From: Chthonomonadaceae bacterium | Lineage (GTDB): Bacteria > Armatimonadota > Chthonomonadetes > Chthonomonadales > Chthonomonadaceae | DNA length: 57,038 bases | Direction: 5' to 3' | Assembly (NCBI GenBank): GCA_025054835.1 | Contig: JANWZQ010000022.1 | Coordinates: 1-57,038, forward strand | Shown: positions 24,458 through 32,998 of the stretch, piece after piece | Layout: every line of letters begins with the position of its first letter | Position numbering within the stretch: position 1 is the first letter of the stretch | Notes under the pieces: model-generated | What the model saw: only the letters and a program-made list of their open reading frames with translations | Told to the model about the DNA's origin: nothing | Database searches by the model: none | Made by a program: the position numbers and the translations under genes

Positions 24458-25567
24458 TCAGGCCAGCGCACGAAGAATGGTGCCGCCACCTATCACAACC
24501 TGACCGGCGTCTTCCCCCTCGCCTCCGTAGAACACTGCGGCCTGCCCGGGTGTCACAGCGCGCTGGGGCGTCTCGAAGTGCACGACTGCCTGTTCCGGGT
24601 TCTCACCGGGCGCAAGTAGAGCCGGGGCAGCCACGCCATTATAACGGATCTTCGCCGAAACCGCAACGGGCACCTCCAGGCGAGCAATCGCGCTCCAGTT
24701 GCAGTTGTCTGCCACCAGTCCGCCTGCGTAGAGCTCCTCGTTCCGCCCGACCACCACGGTATTGGTGTCTGCATCGATGGCCACAACAAAGAGTGGCCCG
24801 TGTGCGCTGGGCGGAAGCCGCTTGCGCTGTCCGATCGTGTAGAACGCCACTCCCGGATGCTCTCCGATCACCCTGCCTCCGGTATCTACCACCTTGCCAG
24901 GCCGAAACGCGTCGGGCGATTTCTCGCGCAGGAAGGCGATGTACCCCTCTTTCGGCACAAAGCAGATCTCCTGAGAGTCGGGCTTGCCGGCCAGGGGAAG
25001 CCCCAGATCCGCCGCGATACGCCGGGTCTCTTGCTTGCCGGACAGGTGCCCGAGTGGCATCAGTGTGCGGCTCAACTGATACTGGGTGAGCGTGTAGAGT
25101 GCGTAGGACTGGTCCTTGTCCGGGTCGCGCGCGCGCAACAACTCATGTCGCCCGGTCGCCTCATTGAACCGGATACGCGCATAGTGCCCGGTCGCGAGGT
25201 AATCCGCTCCCAGATTCTCTGCCTGCCGCAGGAGCTCATCGAACTTCACGCTCCGGTTGCACTCCACGCAGGGGTTCGGCGTACGTCCCCGGCGATATTC
25301 CGCCACAAAGTGGTCGATCACTTTCTCGGCAAAGTAGTCCCGGAAGTTGAGCACGTAGTGCGGAATGCCGATCCGCGCAGCAGCACGCCGGGCGTCCTCC
25401 ACCGCGCCCAGCGAACAACATCCACCGTACTTGCCCTGCTCCGCGTGCTCCTGCCAGATCTGCAGGGTGATACCGATGACCTCATATCCCTCGCGCTTCA
25501 GCAGCGCCGCGGTCACCGCGCTATCGACCCCTCCGCTCATGGCGGCCACTACCCGTCCCTTGCCCAT
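24458..25567 (-). CDS. mnmA: tRNA-specific 2-thiouridylase MnmA
   Basis: 369 residues. MnmA forms 2-thiouridine at wobble position 34 of tRNA-Lys, -Glu and -Gln, using ATP and a relayed sulfur. The PP-loop is VVAAMSGGVDSAVTAALL. The catalytic Cys are in NPCVECNRSVKFD and, towards the C-terminus, in DSQEICFVPKEGY. The ATG at 25567 is chosen because a PP-loop immediately follows, giving the family length; a frame reaching 25633 would add ~20 unneeded residues. It is the first gene of a four-gene operon (mnmA-cdd-ytxH-AI-2E transporter) from the promoter at 25660-25688. Confidence 0.92.
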   Translation of the reverse strand: MGKGRVVAAMSGGVDSAVTAALLKREGYEVIGITLQIWQEHAEQGKYGGCCSLGAVEDARRAAARIGIPHYVLNFRDYFAEKVIDHFVAEYRRGRTPNPCVECNRSVKFDELLRQAENLGADYLATGHYARIRFNEATGRHELLRARDPDKDQSYALYTLTQYQLSRTLMPLGHLSGKQETRRIAADLGLPLAGKPDSQEICFVPKEGYIAFLREKSPDAFRPGKVVDTGGRVIGEHPGVAFYTIGQRKRLPPSAHGPLFVVAIDADTNTVVVGRNEELYAGGLVADNCNWSAIARLEVPVAVSAKIRYNGVAAPALLAPGENPEQAVVHFETPQRAVTPGQAAVFYGGEGEDAGQVVIGGGTILRALA

Positions 25568-25659
25568 CTGTTCTGTTCGCCTTCTCTCTGCGTCATGCAA
25601 CTCCGATCCATCGCGACACTCTGTGGTACGCAACCGGTATCACGCACGTTTCACCTGCA

Positions 25660-25688
25660 ATTATCCCATATTCCACCCGGGCTGGCAA
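25660..25688 (-). promoter_or_regulatory. Promoter of the mnmA operon
   Basis: On the minus strand TTGCCA (25688-25683), 17-bp spacer, GATAAT (25665-25660). The leader to the ATG at 25567 is about 85 nt. Confidence 0.55.
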
Positions 25689-25787
25689 TCCCGGCCACAG
25701 CAGGGTGATGCGGCATGCAGGAAAAAGACCCGAACAGAACGAATTTGCGCCTGACCCGGACCGTTGTCGAAAAGGACCTTCCACACC

Positions 25788-26747
25788 ATGCCCCTGATCG
25801 ATCTGCCACTGGAAGAACTGTACCGCTACGAAGGTCGCAACCCGCGCCCGAATGACTTTGACGCTTACTGGGAGCGCGCCCTGGCTGAGATGCACGCCAT
25901 GCCATTGGAAGTGGAACTGGTTCCGTACCCGTTCCCATCGAAAGTGGCCGAGTGCTTTCACCTCTTCTTCACCGGGGTCGGTGGTGCAAGGATTCACGCC
26001 AGATATCTCCGCCCGAAGAATGCGCCGGAACCGCATCCCGCAGTCCTTCTTTTCCACGGATACTCTGGCAACAGCGGGGACTGGCAGGACAAGCTGGCCT
26101 TTGTCTCGCAGGGCTACTCTGTAGTTGCTATGGATTGCCGCGGGCAGGGTGGGCTCTCCGAGGACCCGGGAGGTGTGAAGGGCAACACACATCGAGGACA
26201 GATCATTCGCGGCCTGGACGATGCGCCGGACAAACTCCTTTTCCGACAGATTTTTCTGGATGCCGCCCAGCTGGCCCGTATCGTCATGCGTTTTCCGGAG
26301 GTCGCCCCCGACCGCGTGGGGGCGACAGGAGGCTCTCAGGGTGGTGGGTTGACGCTCGCCTGTGCGGCCCTCGAGCCACGCATCCGCAAAATCGCTCCGG
26401 TGTTCCCTTTCCTGTGTGACTACCTGCGTGTCTGGGAAATGGACCTGGCAACCGGCGCCTACGAGGAACTCAGGACCTACTTCCGCCTGTTCGATCCGCT
26501 CCACGAGCGCCATGATGAGGTCTTTACCCGGCTTGGCTACATCGATGTTCAGCATCTCGCTGGACGGATCCGGGCCGAGACCCTGATGGTTGTGGGGTTG
26601 ATGGACACCATCTGTCCCCCCTCTACCCAGTTTGCGGCATACAACAGGATCACAGCGCCGAAACGCCTGCTCATCTACCCGGATTTCGGTCATGAGGGAC
26701 TCCCCGGCGCGCAGGACCGCATCTTTGAATTTTTCGCTGACCTCTGA
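25788..26747 (+). CDS. CE7-family acetyl xylan esterase / cephalosporin-C deacetylase-like
   Basis: 319 residues, the CE7 length. The alpha/beta-hydrolase triad is visible: Ser in GATGGSQGGGLTL, Asp in GLMDTICPPST, His in YPDFGHEG. VAMDCRGQGGLSEDPG is the RGQG motif specific to CE7. CE7 enzymes remove acetyl groups from xylo-oligosaccharides and related acetylated sugars and are usually cytosolic hexamers; no signal peptide is present. ATG 25788 is preferred to a TTG at 25764 because AAAGGA is ~11 nt upstream. galT follows in the same operon, which suggests use of acetylated sugars. Confidence 0.88.
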   Translation: MPLIDLPLEELYRYEGRNPRPNDFDAYWERALAEMHAMPLEVELVPYPFPSKVAECFHLFFTGVGGARIHARYLRPKNAPEPHPAVLLFHGYSGNSGDWQDKLAFVSQGYSVVAMDCRGQGGLSEDPGGVKGNTHRGQIIRGLDDAPDKLLFRQIFLDAAQLARIVMRFPEVAPDRVGATGGSQGGGLTLACAALEPRIRKIAPVFPFLCDYLRVWEMDLATGAYEELRTYFRLFDPLHERHDEVFTRLGYIDVQHLAGRIRAETLMVVGLMDTICPPSTQFAAYNRITAPKRLLIYPDFGHEGLPGAQDRIFEFFADL

Positions 26748-26760
26748 AGAGATCGAAACG

Positions 26761-26943
26761 ATGCACATCCTCAAAAAGCAGATCCAGAAAGAAGACGGGC
26801 GCTACCTGATCTTCTACCACGCTCCCGCCAGCGCCACGGAAGCACAACGAAAGGCCTTCCGGGAGATCGACGCGCCGGAGCAACCCGTCACGTTACTAGA
26901 CGACCGAAACTGCCTGCCAGCAGAGGAGAGCCACCGTGTCTGA
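26761..26943 (+). CDS. Small conserved-looking protein upstream of galT
   Basis: 60 residues with no membrane segment or signal. It starts MHILKKQIQKEDGRYLIFYH, 13 nt after the esterase stop, with GAAGAGA ~9 nt upstream, and overlaps the galT GTG by 8 nt. The composition (Lys/Glu at the N-terminus, Pro/Asp/Glu later) and the overlap suggest a real coupled gene. I do not recognise a family. Confidence 0.5.
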   Translation: MHILKKQIQKEDGRYLIFYHAPASATEAQRKAFREIDAPEQPVTLLDDRNCLPAEESHRV

Positions 26944-27922
26944 ATTGCGCTGGAACCCGCTTCTGGAGGAGTGGGTGATTACCGCCACGCACCGACAGGA
27001 TCGCACCTTCTTCCCACCCCCCGACTACAACCCCCTGGCCCCAACGCAGCCCGGCGGGTTTCCAACCGAAATTCCTTCTGCCTCGTACGAGATCGTGGTC
27101 TTCGAGAACAAATTTCCCTCCCTGCGCCAGTCCCCCCCGGATCCCGCGATCGCAGGTTCGGACCTGACCCCGGTGCGACCGGCACGGGGCATCTGCGAGG
27201 TCATCTGCTATACCCCCGATGCGGAGGCAGAACTGGCCACCCTGCCCGTGCAGAAGGTGCATGAGCTCATCTACGTCTGGACTGATCGTTTCCTGGAACT
27301 GGGTGCCCGGGATTTCGTGAAGTACGTGTATATCTTCGAGAACAAGGGAAAGGAAATCGGAGTCACGCTGTCGCACCCGCACGGCCAGATCTATGCTTAC
27401 CCGTTTGTGCCCCCGATCCCCCGGCGTGAGCTCGACGCGGCGCACAGGTACTATCAGAGCACCGGGCGCGATCTCATCGGTGACGTCCTGCAGCAGGAAC
27501 TCGAAGACGGAAGGCGCCTCGTTGCACAGAACGAGGCCTTCGTTGCCGTGGTGCCCTTCTTCGCACGCTATCCCTACGAAGTGCAGATCTTCCCGCGCGC
27601 GGTTCGTCCGGCCCTGTCCGACTTCAACGCCGATGAGCGCGCAGCCCTCGCCCGGATCCTCAAAACCGTGATCGAGAAATACAACAACCTCTGGCAGCGA
27701 TCACTCCCCTACATCATGCTGATGCACCAGCGTCCCACGGACGGCACCAGCGCGGACTACGCCTACTACCGATTCCACATCGAGTTCTACCCGCCTTATC
27801 GCACCCCGGATAAGTTGAAGTACCTGGCAGGTTCTGAAGCGGGCGCGGGAGTGTTCATCAACGATACACTGGCCGAGGTGACCGCCGAAACCCTGCGCAA
27901 CACGCCCCCGTATCTCATCTGA
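26936..27922 (+). CDS. galT: Galactose-1-phosphate uridylyltransferase
   Basis: 328 residues. GalT exchanges UMP between UDP-glucose and galactose-1-phosphate in the Leloir pathway via a uridylylated His. The active-site HPH is in TLSHPHGQIYAYPFVPP. The N-terminal RWNPLLEEWVITATHRQDR and VVFENKFPSL, and the C-terminal KYLAGSEAGAGVFINDT, are typical family blocks. The usual zinc-binding Cys pair near the N-terminus is not obvious. GTG 26936 has GAGGAGAG just upstream. It overlaps the 60-aa gene before it and overlaps the end of the convergent M48 gene by 8 nt. Confidence 0.9.
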   Translation: MSELRWNPLLEEWVITATHRQDRTFFPPPDYNPLAPTQPGGFPTEIPSASYEIVVFENKFPSLRQSPPDPAIAGSDLTPVRPARGICEVICYTPDAEAELATLPVQKVHELIYVWTDRFLELGARDFVKYVYIFENKGKEIGVTLSHPHGQIYAYPFVPPIPRRELDAAHRYYQSTGRDLIGDVLQQELEDGRRLVAQNEAFVAVVPFFARYPYEVQIFPRAVRPALSDFNADERAALARILKTVIEKYNNLWQRSLPYIMLMHQRPTDGTSADYAYYRFHIEFYPPYRTPDKLKYLAGSEAGAGVFINDTLAEVTAETLRNTPPYLI

Positions 27923-29219
27923 CGGACGCATCAAACGTGAGCGTGAACCGGATCCGCTCCTTCAACGGAGGGTGCGTGCCGAACCAGAAGTGCAGCCACC
28001 GGGGCGGATCTGGATCCGTGTAGTCTCGTTCGGCAAACCCCACGAACAACCGGGCTGTCGCCTCCCTCAGTCCGGTCAGGCGCAACCCGTAGGCGTCTGC
28101 GCGCCGCTCCAGTGTCCGTGACAACGCGCTCTCCAGCGGGGATTGCAGCAGCAGAAATCCGGATAGCACCAGCAGAACCGCAGGCAGTCCCGCCAGGTCA
28201 TAGGTGTGCTGTACCCCCCACCGCGGGCCGTACCGCCTGATGCAGAGCGGAAGGATCCGCCATGCGCCCCACAGGAACACACCGGCGCCGATCGCTGCTG
28301 CCATCAGATGCACCCGGAGATGTCCCTCCACGTAGTGCCCGATCTCATGCCCGGTCATCGCCAGCAACTGATCCCGGGGCAGAATGCGTAGCGCCGTATC
28401 ATTGAACACGATCCGCGCGGTCGGGCCGATGCCTGTCACGTATGCATTCACATGGCGTGTGCGTCGGCTCGTGTCCTCCACGAGGATCCGCGCATCGGGG
28501 ATCCCCGCCCTGCGCGCCAGCTCCATCACCTGTTCCCGCAGTTCCCCGGCAGGTAACGGCGTGTACCGGTGATAGGCCGGCGCGATGAAAACCGGGTAGA
28601 TCAGACTCTGAAACACCAGAAGCGGCAGGAGCGCCAGCCAGGCAACCACCCAGCCAGTACGGGGCAGACGCCAGTGCAACCAGTATCCCCCGGCCAGCAC
28701 GGGCACCAGAGCCATCCCGAACAGCAGCGACAGCAGGGTATCTCCGAGCAACCCCGGCAGAGACTGTCGCGAGAAACCGTACGCGTGTTCCAGGCCAAAA
28801 CGCGCCAGGGTCGGTGGAAACCGCCAGGTCAGCGCGACCAGCGAGTAGAGGAGAAAGTAGAGCGCGCAGGCGCGCAACGCAGGGGGATGCCCGTACTGCG
28901 GCGGGGAACACCGCAACCAGCGATACACGGTGTCACGCAGACGGCACGCGCCCCCGCAATGCAACAGCAGATAGAGGCCCATCAGATGCAGCGCCGTGCT
29001 GGAGAGGCCAATGACGCGCCCCCATCGCTGGTAGGCAATGGCCTCCGGAGGAACCCGTATGGTGTAGGCCTCATCAGGCTCCGACGTGCGTACAGCGGAG
29101 CGGGAAACCTCCTGAGCCACTCCTGCAAACGCCACCTGCAAGCAGAACAGCAGAGCCAGCAGGCGCCATAGAACCCGGAAGGTGACGAGACTGTCAGGCG
29201 ATCGCCGCCAGTGCGGCAT
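27915..29219 (-). CDS. M48-family membrane metallopeptidase (CAAX protease/Ste24-like)
   Basis: 434 residues. Several membrane helices flank a zinc protease core. The HExxH motif is AMTGHEIGHYVEGH, and the third zinc ligand is the Glu of LERRADAYGLRLTG. ARILVEDTSRRTRHVNAYVTGIGPTARIVFNDT matches the M48 core. Ste24-type proteases cleave prenylated or membrane substrates; bacterial members act in membrane quality control. The N-terminal segment (LWRLLALLFCLQVAFAGVAQE) may be a signal or first helix. The start at 29219 overlaps the end of tpx by 26 nt and has a weak Shine-Dalgarno, so coupling to tpx translation is likely. Confidence 0.85.
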   Translation of the reverse strand: MPHWRRSPDSLVTFRVLWRLLALLFCLQVAFAGVAQEVSRSAVRTSEPDEAYTIRVPPEAIAYQRWGRVIGLSSTALHLMGLYLLLHCGGACRLRDTVYRWLRCSPPQYGHPPALRACALYFLLYSLVALTWRFPPTLARFGLEHAYGFSRQSLPGLLGDTLLSLLFGMALVPVLAGGYWLHWRLPRTGWVVAWLALLPLLVFQSLIYPVFIAPAYHRYTPLPAGELREQVMELARRAGIPDARILVEDTSRRTRHVNAYVTGIGPTARIVFNDTALRILPRDQLLAMTGHEIGHYVEGHLRVHLMAAAIGAGVFLWGAWRILPLCIRRYGPRWGVQHTYDLAGLPAVLLVLSGFLLLQSPLESALSRTLERRADAYGLRLTGLREATARLFVGFAERDYTDPDPPRWLHFWFGTHPPLKERIRFTLTFDASVR

Positions 29220-29712
29220 CGTAATCCGGTTCGCTGGTGATCTCCGGAACATACTGCACATGCCGGAGAACTCCGTCCGGGCCGACCACAAAAAGCGCCC
29301 GGCAGAGGATCCGCTCCATGGGCCCGCCAGCAATCAGCACACCGTAGGCCCGACCGAAACTGACATCACGGTGGTCGGAAGCAGTCTGCACTCGATCAAT
29401 CCCCTCGGCACCGCAGAACCGGGCCTGTGCGAACGGCAGGTCCGCACTCACGGTCAGGATGGCTACGTTCTCCGGCAGGTTCGCTGCACGAGCGTTGAAC
29501 GTTCGCGTCTGCTGTGCGCATACCGGCGTGTCCAGCGACGGGACCACCGAGAGCACCAGAGTTTTCCCCGCAAAGTCCTCCAGGGTCACATCTTTCAGCC
29601 CATCGGGAGTGCGCGTCTGCAACCGGAAGCCGGGGGCGCGCTCACCGGGCGCAAGTTCGGGCCCCTCCAGCGGAAACGGAGTGCCCCGCAGTGTCACAGT
29701 ACGTTGGGACAT
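29194..29712 (-). CDS. tpx: Thiol peroxidase (atypical 2-Cys peroxiredoxin)
   Basis: 172 residues. Tpx reduces hydroperoxides with thioredoxin as donor. The peroxidatic Cys is in SLDTPVCAQQT and the resolving Cys in ARFCGAEGIDRV, at the ~35-residue spacing typical of Tpx. ERAPGFRLQT precedes it. The ATG at 29712 has a strong AGGAGGGT 9 nt upstream. Its 3' end overlaps the M48 protease start. Confidence 0.93.
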   Translation of the reverse strand: MSQRTVTLRGTPFPLEGPELAPGERAPGFRLQTRTPDGLKDVTLEDFAGKTLVLSVVPSLDTPVCAQQTRTFNARAANLPENVAILTVSADLPFAQARFCGAEGIDRVQTASDHRDVSFGRAYGVLIAGGPMERILCRALFVVGPDGVLRHVQYVPEITSEPDYDAALAAIA

Positions 29713-29799
29713 GGTTGTACCCTCCTGGATCGAAGTTCAAAACGTGCAGGTCTGCATTCCGCGTGGCTCTGTGTGCAGGATCGAGCGGAATGAGGTGCA

Positions 29800-30909
29800 T
29801 CAGGCACCGGCGCCCTCCAGGCCAAATTCAGCAAGCAATCGATGGAAGTGATGTGTACCCGTCTCACGGGATGGTGAGTAGCGTCCACAGTGGTAATAAC
29901 GGGAACGTATTCCTCTCTGCACGTTCTCCACCACAACCTCATCCTCGCGCTCCACCCGATCCACAGCTGCGTCATCCCCGATACCACTCCCGATGCGCGC
30001 CGCATCCCATGTGTAGCGCAGAAACAGCACGCGCGTGCGGTCCACCCCCACCGGACGCACCACGTTGATAGAGAGCCCCCACGGGTAGAAGTTGAACATG
30101 GTGTTGGGAAACAACCAGTAGTAGTAGGCCGCCACGTGCTTGCCCCTATCAGGAGAGGAAACGGGCAGGTCGAACCGGTCCTCACCGCTCTGCGCCACTC
30201 CCAGTTGCAGCACGGCGTAGCGATAGAGCTCTGTCACATACGCGCTGTAGTCCAGGGAGCCCGCCAGTTCTTGATGCACAAAGGGAATATGCAGCCCGTC
30301 CAGATAGTTTTCCACGTAGAGCGCCCAGTTCGCCCGTATCAGAAACTCCCGTGAGCGCGCTGGATCGAAGCGGAACTGCTCCAGCGGCAACCATCCGAGG
30401 CGCTCCTGCAGGGGGGCGATCAGCTCCTGCAGGGAATGTGCCGGCTTCAGGGCGACGAAGAGAAACTTGCCCCACTGCCCGAGTGGGATGCGCGGCAGAT
30501 CCTCGCAGGGACCGGGGAAGCCCTCCACCCCTTCGAACTCCGGCATGTGCTGGAAGGTACCGTCCAGCCCGAAGCGCCGGCCATGATACCGGCATCGCAG
30601 GACGCGTTCGATACCCGCATGCTCCGCAACCAGGTGTCCCCGATGTGTGCAGACGTTGGACAGGCAGTGCAGCACATCTCTGGCATCCCGGGTGAGCAGC
30701 ACTGGCTCGTCCAGACACCCCTCCAGTAGCGTGCACGGGTAGATCTGTCCCGGCACACGCACCTGATCGGTATCGGCAACGAACTGCCACGTGCGGGCGA
30801 AGATGCGCTCTGCAAACGTTTCATAGATCGCCGGATCGCGATAGATCCGCGCCGGCAGGGTGTGCGCCTGCCGGATATCCGGATGCACCTGATACTCCGG
30901 GTCTCCCAT
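29800..30909 (-). CDS. Rieske-type aromatic-ring-hydroxylating oxygenase, large subunit
   Basis: 369 residues. The N-terminal Rieske domain has CTHRGHLVAEH and CRYHGRRFGLDG, which ligate the [2Fe-2S] cluster. The catalytic domain shows the mononuclear iron signature NYLDGLHIPFVH. Members hydroxylate or demethylate aromatic and amine substrates using electrons from a ferredoxin or reductase. No beta subunit or reductase is adjacent, so it may be a homo-oligomeric (carnitine/choline- or glycine-betaine-like) oxygenase or use the ferredoxin at 37071. ATG 30909 is chosen because GGGAGGGG lies ~8 nt upstream, making a longer frame from 30939 unlikely. Confidence 0.88.
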   Translation of the reverse strand: MGDPEYQVHPDIRQAHTLPARIYRDPAIYETFAERIFARTWQFVADTDQVRVPGQIYPCTLLEGCLDEPVLLTRDARDVLHCLSNVCTHRGHLVAEHAGIERVLRCRYHGRRFGLDGTFQHMPEFEGVEGFPGPCEDLPRIPLGQWGKFLFVALKPAHSLQELIAPLQERLGWLPLEQFRFDPARSREFLIRANWALYVENYLDGLHIPFVHQELAGSLDYSAYVTELYRYAVLQLGVAQSGEDRFDLPVSSPDRGKHVAAYYYWLFPNTMFNFYPWGLSINVVRPVGVDRTRVLFLRYTWDAARIGSGIGDDAAVDRVEREDEVVVENVQRGIRSRYYHCGRYSPSRETGTHHFHRLLAEFGLEGAGA

Positions 30910-31002
30910 GCCGATGCCCCTCCCGGAAGCTATTTCCATGAGCAGCAGGTCTCTTCCTGCCCCCTGTCGAACCCTTCAATGGATCGACACGGGAGGCATG
31001 CG

Positions 31003-32175
31003 ATGATGCAAATCCGGCGGATTATTATCGCGGTGCTCGACGGCGTTGGGGCGGGCGCGCTACCCGACGCCGAACTTTACGGCGATGCTGGCAGCAACAC
31101 GCTGGTGCACACGGCGGAGGCCGTTGGCGGGTTGCGATTGCCCCACATGGGCCAGCTGGGCCTTGGCAACATTCTGCCCATTCCGGGCGTTCCTCCGGTC
31201 AGTGCGCCTACCGGATGCTATGGTCGCATGCAGGAGGCCTCCCCGGGCAAGGACACGATCACCGGGCACTGGGAGATCGCCGGCGTGGTCCTGCAGCACC
31301 CGTTCCCCACCTACCCGGAAGGTTTTCCCGAGGAAGTGATCCGGGCATTCGAGCAGGCTATTGGCACTCGCACACTGGGTAACCGGCCGGCCTCCGGTAC
31401 TGTGATCATTCAGGAACTGGGGGATGAGCATGTCCGCACCGGGTTCCCCATCGTTTACACGTCCGCAGACAGCGTGTTCCAGATCGCAATGCACGAGGAG
31501 GTTATCCCGATCGAGCAGCAGTACGCAATCTGCGCCACGGCCCGCCAGCTGCTCACGGGCGCGCACGCGGTAGGCCGCGTCATCTGCCGTCCCTTTGTGG
31601 GCACATCGGGCCATTACCGCCGCACGGAGCGACGCAGGGACTTCCCGCTGACGCCCCCGCCAACCGTGCTCAACGACCTGCAGGCGTCGGGCAGACATGT
31701 GCACGCGATCGGCAAAATCTTTGAGATTTTCAACGGCAGCGGCATCAGCAGCCGGGATCACACAACCAGCAATCCGGCACACATCGAAGCCCTGTGCAAT
31801 GCCATCCGGCACAACGAAAGCGCGCTGATTTTTGCCAACCTAGAGGACTTTGACATGCTCTACGGGCATCGCAATGACCCGCAGGGGATGGCTCGGGCAC
31901 TCGAGGAATGGGATCGCGCTCTGCCCGAACTGGTCGGCAACCTGCGCCCGGGAGATCTGTTCCTGATCACCTCGGACCACGGCAATGACCCGGTTACCCC
32001 CTCTACCGACCACTCACGGGAGTACCCGTTTCTGCTTGCCACCGGCCCGGGTCTGAAATCCGGGATGGACCTGGGAACACGGGCCACCTACGCGGATATC
32101 GCAGCCACTATCCGGCAGGCGTTTGATCTGCCCCCGGGGCCGCACGGAGTTAGCTTTCTTCCGGCCCTGCTGTGA
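31003..32175 (+). CDS. deoB: Phosphopentomutase DeoB
   Basis: 390 residues. DeoB interconverts (deoxy)ribose-1-phosphate and -5-phosphate using two Mn2+, in nucleoside catabolism. It belongs to the alkaline phosphatase superfamily: the metal Asp is in IIIAVLDGVGAGALPD, the phosphorylated Thr in SPGKDTITGHWEI, and later metal ligands in ITSDHGNDP and PSTDHSREYPFL. The start at 31003 (or the next codon at 31006) has GGGAGG at 30991-30996. The gene diverges from the Rieske oxygenase; its 3' end overlaps the convergent PHP gene by 26 nt. Confidence 0.93.
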   Translation: MMQIRRIIIAVLDGVGAGALPDAELYGDAGSNTLVHTAEAVGGLRLPHMGQLGLGNILPIPGVPPVSAPTGCYGRMQEASPGKDTITGHWEIAGVVLQHPFPTYPEGFPEEVIRAFEQAIGTRTLGNRPASGTVIIQELGDEHVRTGFPIVYTSADSVFQIAMHEEVIPIEQQYAICATARQLLTGAHAVGRVICRPFVGTSGHYRRTERRRDFPLTPPPTVLNDLQASGRHVHAIGKIFEIFNGSGISSRDHTTSNPAHIEALCNAIRHNESALIFANLEDFDMLYGHRNDPQGMARALEEWDRALPELVGNLRPGDLFLITSDHGNDPVTPSTDHSREYPFLLATGPGLKSGMDLGTRATYADIAATIRQAFDLPPGPHGVSFLPALL

Positions 32176-32998
32176 ATGCCGTAACAGGAAGGAGAGGCAC
32201 CGGCAGCAGCTGTCGGTGCTCGAATGTGCAGATGTGCGACAGCCCGCTGGCCCGCACAATACTGACAGCCTGCGCGTAGGCATGCGCCAGCTGATCCGGA
32301 TGGTGCGCGTCGGATCCGATGGAGATCCGCGTGCCCCCCATGGACGCGTAAAGCGCGACGGTATCGGCGTGCGGGTAGGTCATCCCGATGTTCTGGTGCA
32401 GGCCTGCGGTATTGATCTCCAGAACTGTGCCCTGCGCAATCACCAGCGCCAACAGGTCCTCCAGAGCGTCCCGATACCGTACTGTCTGGTATGGCCCCCA
32501 TGCGGAAACGCCTCGCCGATTGGCGTACTCCAGGTGCCCCAGGATGTCGAACAAACCGCTGGCTACCGAGTCGCGCACTGCCTTGAAGTAGTCCCGGTAG
32601 GCCGCCTCCGCAGTACGTGCGCGGTTGTATTCCGGAGTCATGAGCATGGTGCCCCCCACGTAGTGCACGCTTCCGATCACAAAATCAAACGGGTGCGCAT
32701 CCAGATACGTGCCAATCTGATCTTCAAACCAGATCTGATAGTCGATTTCCACGCCAGCACGGATCTTCAATCGGTCCCCCCACTCCCGGCGTGCCTTCTC
32801 GATCTCCTGCATGTAGGCCTCGTAATCGAAGTGGTTCACTACCGGGTCCGACGGATCGAAGTCCTTGTGCTCCGAAAAGCCGATCTCTTCCAGACCAATG
32901 GCGACCGCACGGGCACATTGCTCGGCGATGGAAGCCCGACCGTCATGCGAGCAATAGGAGTGTACCTGGTAGTCCACGGCGTAGAACCCATCGATCAT
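32150..32998 (-). CDS. PHP-family phosphoesterase (histidinol-phosphatase-like)
   Basis: 282 residues. The PHP barrel has SEHKDF (motif II), AGVEIDYQ, FVIGSVHYVG, ILGHLEYANR and ISIGSDAHHPD, as in HisJ-type histidinol-phosphatases. The first motif is altered: where DYHxH is usual, this protein reads DYQVHSYCSHDG, so one metal His is Gln. HLD is HLE. The start overlaps the stop of the GH2 gene by 4 nt (ATGA), with GGAGG just before it. Coupling to a glycosidase instead of his genes makes a sugar-phosphate or other phosphoester substrate possible. Family certain, substrate not. Confidence 0.82.
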   Translation of the reverse strand: MIDGFYAVDYQVHSYCSHDGRASIAEQCARAVAIGLEEIGFSEHKDFDPSDPVVNHFDYEAYMQEIEKARREWGDRLKIRAGVEIDYQIWFEDQIGTYLDAHPFDFVIGSVHYVGGTMLMTPEYNRARTAEAAYRDYFKAVRDSVASGLFDILGHLEYANRRGVSAWGPYQTVRYRDALEDLLALVIAQGTVLEINTAGLHQNIGMTYPHADTVALYASMGGTRISIGSDAHHPDQLAHAYAQAVSIVRASGLSHICTFEHRQLLPVPLLPVTAFTAGPEES

